DNA of 64,000 bases. It comes from Pseudoalteromonas sp. N1230-9 (GTDB lineage: Bacteria > Pseudomonadota > Gammaproteobacteria > Enterobacterales > Alteromonadaceae). This document shows, in pieces, positions 61,146 to 64,000 of this stretch. Position 1 is the stretch's first letter. Each line of letters opens with the position of its first letter. The stretch covers positions 917,001 through 981,000 of the forward strand of contig NZ_CP090419.1 in the NCBI RefSeq assembly GCF_032716425.1, written 5' to 3'. The notes beneath the pieces were generated by a model. It was not told the DNA's origin. It made no database searches and saw nothing but the letters and a program-made list of their open reading frames with translations. The position numbers were made by a program, and so were the translations under genes.

Positions 61146-63473
61146 ATGATTGATTCGTCTTTGAGTCCGTGGGCTCGCACACTCTCAAGCTTGATCTCCA
61201 AATATGGTGAGTTTAAAACTGCCGCAGTTTGTTATGCCTTATTGTTAGTCATGTCATTAATTCTGTCATGTATGTTTTATTATGTGGCAGTAGGTACAGT
61301 AACCTTGGTTGATGTTCTTGCAGTGATGTTTTTTACCGCAGTCGTATCGCCACTTTTAATTTCTGTATTATTAAACTCAATTCGTCAATTAGAAGCCTCT
61401 TACAGTTATTTGGATAGTGCAACTAAGCAAGAAAAGCTGTTAAACCAAACACTAAAAGACAATATCAGTCGCTTAAATGAAGAGATTGATGAACGTAAAA
61501 TGGCTTTTCATGCAAAGCACAGAGCAATTGAAGAGCTAAGGCGTGAAATCGCAGAACGTAAAAAAACACAGCAAGAGCTGGCACAGCAAGGGATGTTACT
61601 ACGCTCAATCGTCGACTCCTCTCCCGATTTATTTTATTACCGCGACAACAATGGTGTTTTTGCAGGCTGTAATAAAATGTTTGAACAAGTGATGGGTAAA
61701 AGTAGTGAAGAGTTAATAGGGAAGAGCGTTGAAGAAATCTACCCTAGTGATTACCTTCCTGAAGTGCTGTGTACAGATAAAAAGGTAGCACAAACTCACC
61801 AAGCACTTACCTTGGATGTTGAATACCCTGTGGATGGTGAAAAACGCTGGTTTGAGATGCGTAAGTTACCGTTTATCAATGAAAAGGGTGAGTACATTGG
61901 TTTGCTCGCTTTCGGCCGTGATATTACTAGCCGTAAAGAGGCTGCTCAAGCTCTTGAAGCGGCATATAAAGATAAAGGGAAATTTATTGCCACCTTAAGT
62001 CATGAGCTAAGAACTCCCTTAAACGGTATCGTTGGTTTAACCCGTATGTTACTTGATACTGAGCTCGATAAGCAGCAGCGTAGCTGGTGTAATACAGTTT
62101 TTTCTAGTGCTGAAACGCTTGGCAATATCTTTAATGATATTATTGACTTAGACAAAATTGATCGTGAGCAATTAGATATTGTCACGGATTCTGTGAATGT
62201 CGCTGACTTTATCAACGATGTAGTGAATTTTGCAGGCCTTATTGCTGAGCAAAAAGGGCTTGAGTTTAATATTAAACGTAAAGGCACGCTGGATGTTTAT
62301 GCGTCGCTCGACCCAACTCGCTTACGCCAGGTTGTTTGGAATTTAATTAATAATGCGGTGAAGTTTACTCAGCAAGGTCATGTTGAGCTTGAGTGCCGCC
62401 GTGAAAACCGCCCTGATGGTCCTTGGCTTGTTATGCGAGTCACTGATACTGGGCAAGGGATCCCACGAGAGCAACTACACCGTATTTTTGATATGTATTA
62501 TAAAGCACCAGATGTGAATGGTACCAATGCAATTGGCTCTGGCATTGGGCTAGCGGTAACGAAAGCACTTGTAACTGCAATGAAAGGCGAAATTCACGTG
62601 AGTAGTACAGAGGGCGAGGGAAGTGTATTTGTTGTGGAAATACCGCTTAAGCTTTGTATTGCACCGACAGAGAAAAGCTATGCTGTGCGTAGTTTAAATA
62701 TTTTATTGGTTGAGGATGTTCCTCTTAATGCTGAAATTGCCACTAACTTACTTGAGCAACGAGGGCATGAGGTTATTTGGGCGGAAACCGGTGAAGATGC
62801 ATTGTCGTTCGTTTATACCGAAGATGATTTAGATCTCGTATTACTTGATATGCAGTTACCAGACATTAATGGTGACGAAGTAGCTCGCCAAATCCGTGAG
62901 GATGAACATTTTGATGGCCTGCCTATAGTCGCGTTGACTGCAAACGTTCGTAGTGCTGAAGAAGAGCTTGCAGGGATTAACATTCAAGGGGCACTCGCTA
63001 AGCCTATCAACACCACTAAACTTGATAAAATGCTCGGTGAGCTATTTGATATTAAGCAGCAACAAAACTGTCAGCCTGAGCCAATTAAAGCCGTGACTAG
63101 AAAAGACTTATCGGGTATTCGCGTTGAGCTTCTCGATATAGAAACCATTGAGGACTTTGTTGGTTCAATGGGTTTAGTTATCTTTAATCGTAGCTGTGAG
63201 TTATTCAATAAGTTGAACCCGCAGTATCAAACAGAGCTTGCAGATGCTTTGGCATCAGATGATAGAGAAGAGTATAAGTCTGTTGCCCATAAACTAAAAG
63301 GTGCGGCTGGCTCTGTGGGCTTAAATGATGTGCAGTTACACGCGAAGAAGATGGAGCACGGCGCGCTTGAACAAAGTAGTGAAGAGTTACAACAGTGGCT
63401 GGATGTTTTAGCAGTTAAAATAAATGAAGGGCGTGACGCCCTCCAATCATTTTTACAACAGTTAGAAAGTTAA
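61146..63473 (+). CDS. arcB: aerobic respiration control sensor kinase ArcB
   Basis: Hybrid tripartite sensor kinase, 775 aa, colinear with E. coli ArcB (778 aa). Two N-terminal membrane helices (about 22-45 and 52-75), a coiled linker, a PAS domain (about 150-260), HisKA with His286 (ATLSHELRTPLNG), HATPase with NLINNAVKF and GSGIGLAV, a receiver with Asp568 (LLDMQLPDING) and an HPt domain with His715 (VAHKLKGAAGSVG). Equivalent to E. coli His292, Asp576 and His717. It responds to quinone redox state and phosphorylates ArcA, whose gene lies convergent next to it. Confidence 0.96.
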   Translation: MIDSSLSPWARTLSSLISKYGEFKTAAVCYALLLVMSLILSCMFYYVAVGTVTLVDVLAVMFFTAVVSPLLISVLLNSIRQLEASYSYLDSATKQEKLLNQTLKDNISRLNEEIDERKMAFHAKHRAIEELRREIAERKKTQQELAQQGMLLRSIVDSSPDLFYYRDNNGVFAGCNKMFEQVMGKSSEELIGKSVEEIYPSDYLPEVLCTDKKVAQTHQALTLDVEYPVDGEKRWFEMRKLPFINEKGEYIGLLAFGRDITSRKEAAQALEAAYKDKGKFIATLSHELRTPLNGIVGLTRMLLDTELDKQQRSWCNTVFSSAETLGNIFNDIIDLDKIDREQLDIVTDSVNVADFINDVVNFAGLIAEQKGLEFNIKRKGTLDVYASLDPTRLRQVVWNLINNAVKFTQQGHVELECRRENRPDGPWLVMRVTDTGQGIPREQLHRIFDMYYKAPDVNGTNAIGSGIGLAVTKALVTAMKGEIHVSSTEGEGSVFVVEIPLKLCIAPTEKSYAVRSLNILLVEDVPLNAEIATNLLEQRGHEVIWAETGEDALSFVYTEDDLDLVLLDMQLPDINGDEVARQIREDEHFDGLPIVALTANVRSAEEELAGINIQGALAKPINTTKLDKMLGELFDIKQQQNCQPEPIKAVTRKDLSGIRVELLDIETIEDFVGSMGLVIFNRSCELFNKLNPQYQTELADALASDDREEYKSVAHKLKGAAGSVGLNDVQLHAKKMEHGALEQSSEELQQWLDVLAVKINEGRDALQSFLQQLES

Positions 63474-63479
63474 TTCTAA

Positions 63480-64000
63480 TTAGCTGTCGATTTTACCAAT
63501 GAAGCGATAGCCTTCACCATGGATGGTGCTAATAAGCTCAGATGTGCTGTTATCGCTTTCAAAGTGTTTTCTGATACGACGAATAGTAACGTCTACAGTG
63601 CGGTCATTAGCACGCAGCTCACGACCTGTCATGTGCTTAATAAGTTGCTCACGGCTGAAGATACGACCAGGAGAGTCAAGCATTAGACGCAGTGCACGGT
63701 ATTCACCTTTAGGTAAACGTTTAGCATCACCACTTGGCGATGTTAAACAACGGCTGTTTTCATCAAGTTCCCAACCGTTAAATGTAATCACACCATTTGT
63801 TTCAAGGTTTGTTTCTTCACCACCAAGCGCTGTACGTGTAATAAGGTTACGCGCACGAATTGTTAATTCGCGAGGGTTGAATGGTTTTGTGATGTAATCA
63901 TCAGCACCAATCTCAAGACCTAAGATGCGGTCAACGTCGTTGTCACGACCTGTTAAGAAAATTAGACCAACGTTGCGTTTTTGGCGTAGCTCACGTGCTA
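63480..64000 (-). CDS. arcA: aerobic respiration response regulator ArcA (5' part beyond window)
   Basis: OmpR-family regulator. The frame is open to the window edge, so only about the last 173 residues are seen: the end of the receiver domain ([39 protein letters not shown]) and the full winged-helix domain ([14 protein letters not shown]..., [39 protein letters not shown]). It ends six bases from the convergent arcB. ArcA-P represses respiratory genes such as cyo in enterics, which links it to the operon at the start of this window. Confidence 0.95.
   Translation of the reverse strand, partial: ARELRQKRNVGLIFLTGRDNDVDRILGLEIGADDYITKPFNPRELTIRARNLITRTALGGEETNLETNGVITFNGWELDENSRCLTSPSGDAKRLPKGEYRALRLMLDSPGRIFSREQLIKHMTGRELRANDRTVDVTIRRIRKHFESDNSTSELISTIHGEGYRFIGKIDS

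Noticed and set aside
1-64000. CRISPR arrays, tRNA and rRNA genes
   Set aside because: No regularly spaced repeats, cloverleaf-type sequences or rRNA segments were noticed on either strand.

Overview
This window is a 64 kb chromosomal segment of a marine gammaproteobacterium, most likely Pseudoalteromonas or a close relative in the Alteromonadales. Support comes from AT-leaning base composition, close resemblance of housekeeping proteins (CyoC/D/E, EttA, MetA, TyrS, ArcB/ArcA) to the gammaproteobacterial families, and a complete lateral-type flagellar system with LafK and MotY homologues. Species assignment is inference; no database search was possible.

Layout. 1-2038: end of a cytochrome bo3 oxidase operon (cyoC partial, cyoD, cyoE) closed by a strong terminator. 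2041-5863: minus-strand genes for a large Ig-like lipoprotein, a histone-deacetylase-family hydrolase, a PilZ protein and a TlpA-like thioredoxin. 5980-7653: ettA (minus). 7819-12573: a methionine locus with tandem MetJ-type boxes, metA, and a B12-dependent methionine synthase split into two consecutive in-frame genes. 12796-13284: small lipoprotein. 13410-47639: a 34 kb lateral flagellar cluster. 47904-48936: a diguanylate cyclase gene broken by a frameshift. 48952-51621: a tandem duplication carrying two paralogous small proteins, followed by a class 3 lipase. 51660-64000: csbD-like, hrpB, mepM, tyrS, a CbiB-family gene, mtnN, a DUF2726-type protein, folE2, arcB and the end of arcA.

The flagellar cluster contains flgNM and flgA (minus), flgB-L, a 342-aa unknown protein, flagellin, fliD, fliS, a FliT-like gene, fliK, fliL, fliA (sigma-28), motAB, a PilZ gene, fliMNPQR, flhBA, motY, lafK, and fliEFGHIJ. 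Essentially all rod, hook, ring, export, switch, motor and regulator genes are present, but no chemotaxis genes. FliM lacks the N-terminal CheY-binding peptide. Sigma-54-type promoters are visible before flgB and before the fliT-like gene, fitting control by the sigma-54 activator LafK.

The main find is a well-formed GEMM / cyclic-di-GMP-I riboswitch at 39769-39865, in the leader of motY-lafK-fliEFGHIJ. This places the master activator of the lateral system under direct RNA-level c-di-GMP control. A PilZ gene inside the cluster and a GGDEF gene directly downstream (now frameshifted) point to a c-di-GMP circuit built into this locus. The second notable region is the duplicated gene pair plus lipase, which has the look of an effector with protective or accessory partners. 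The third is the metH fission, where the stop codon that splits the protein also begins the Shine-Dalgarno sequence of the downstream half.
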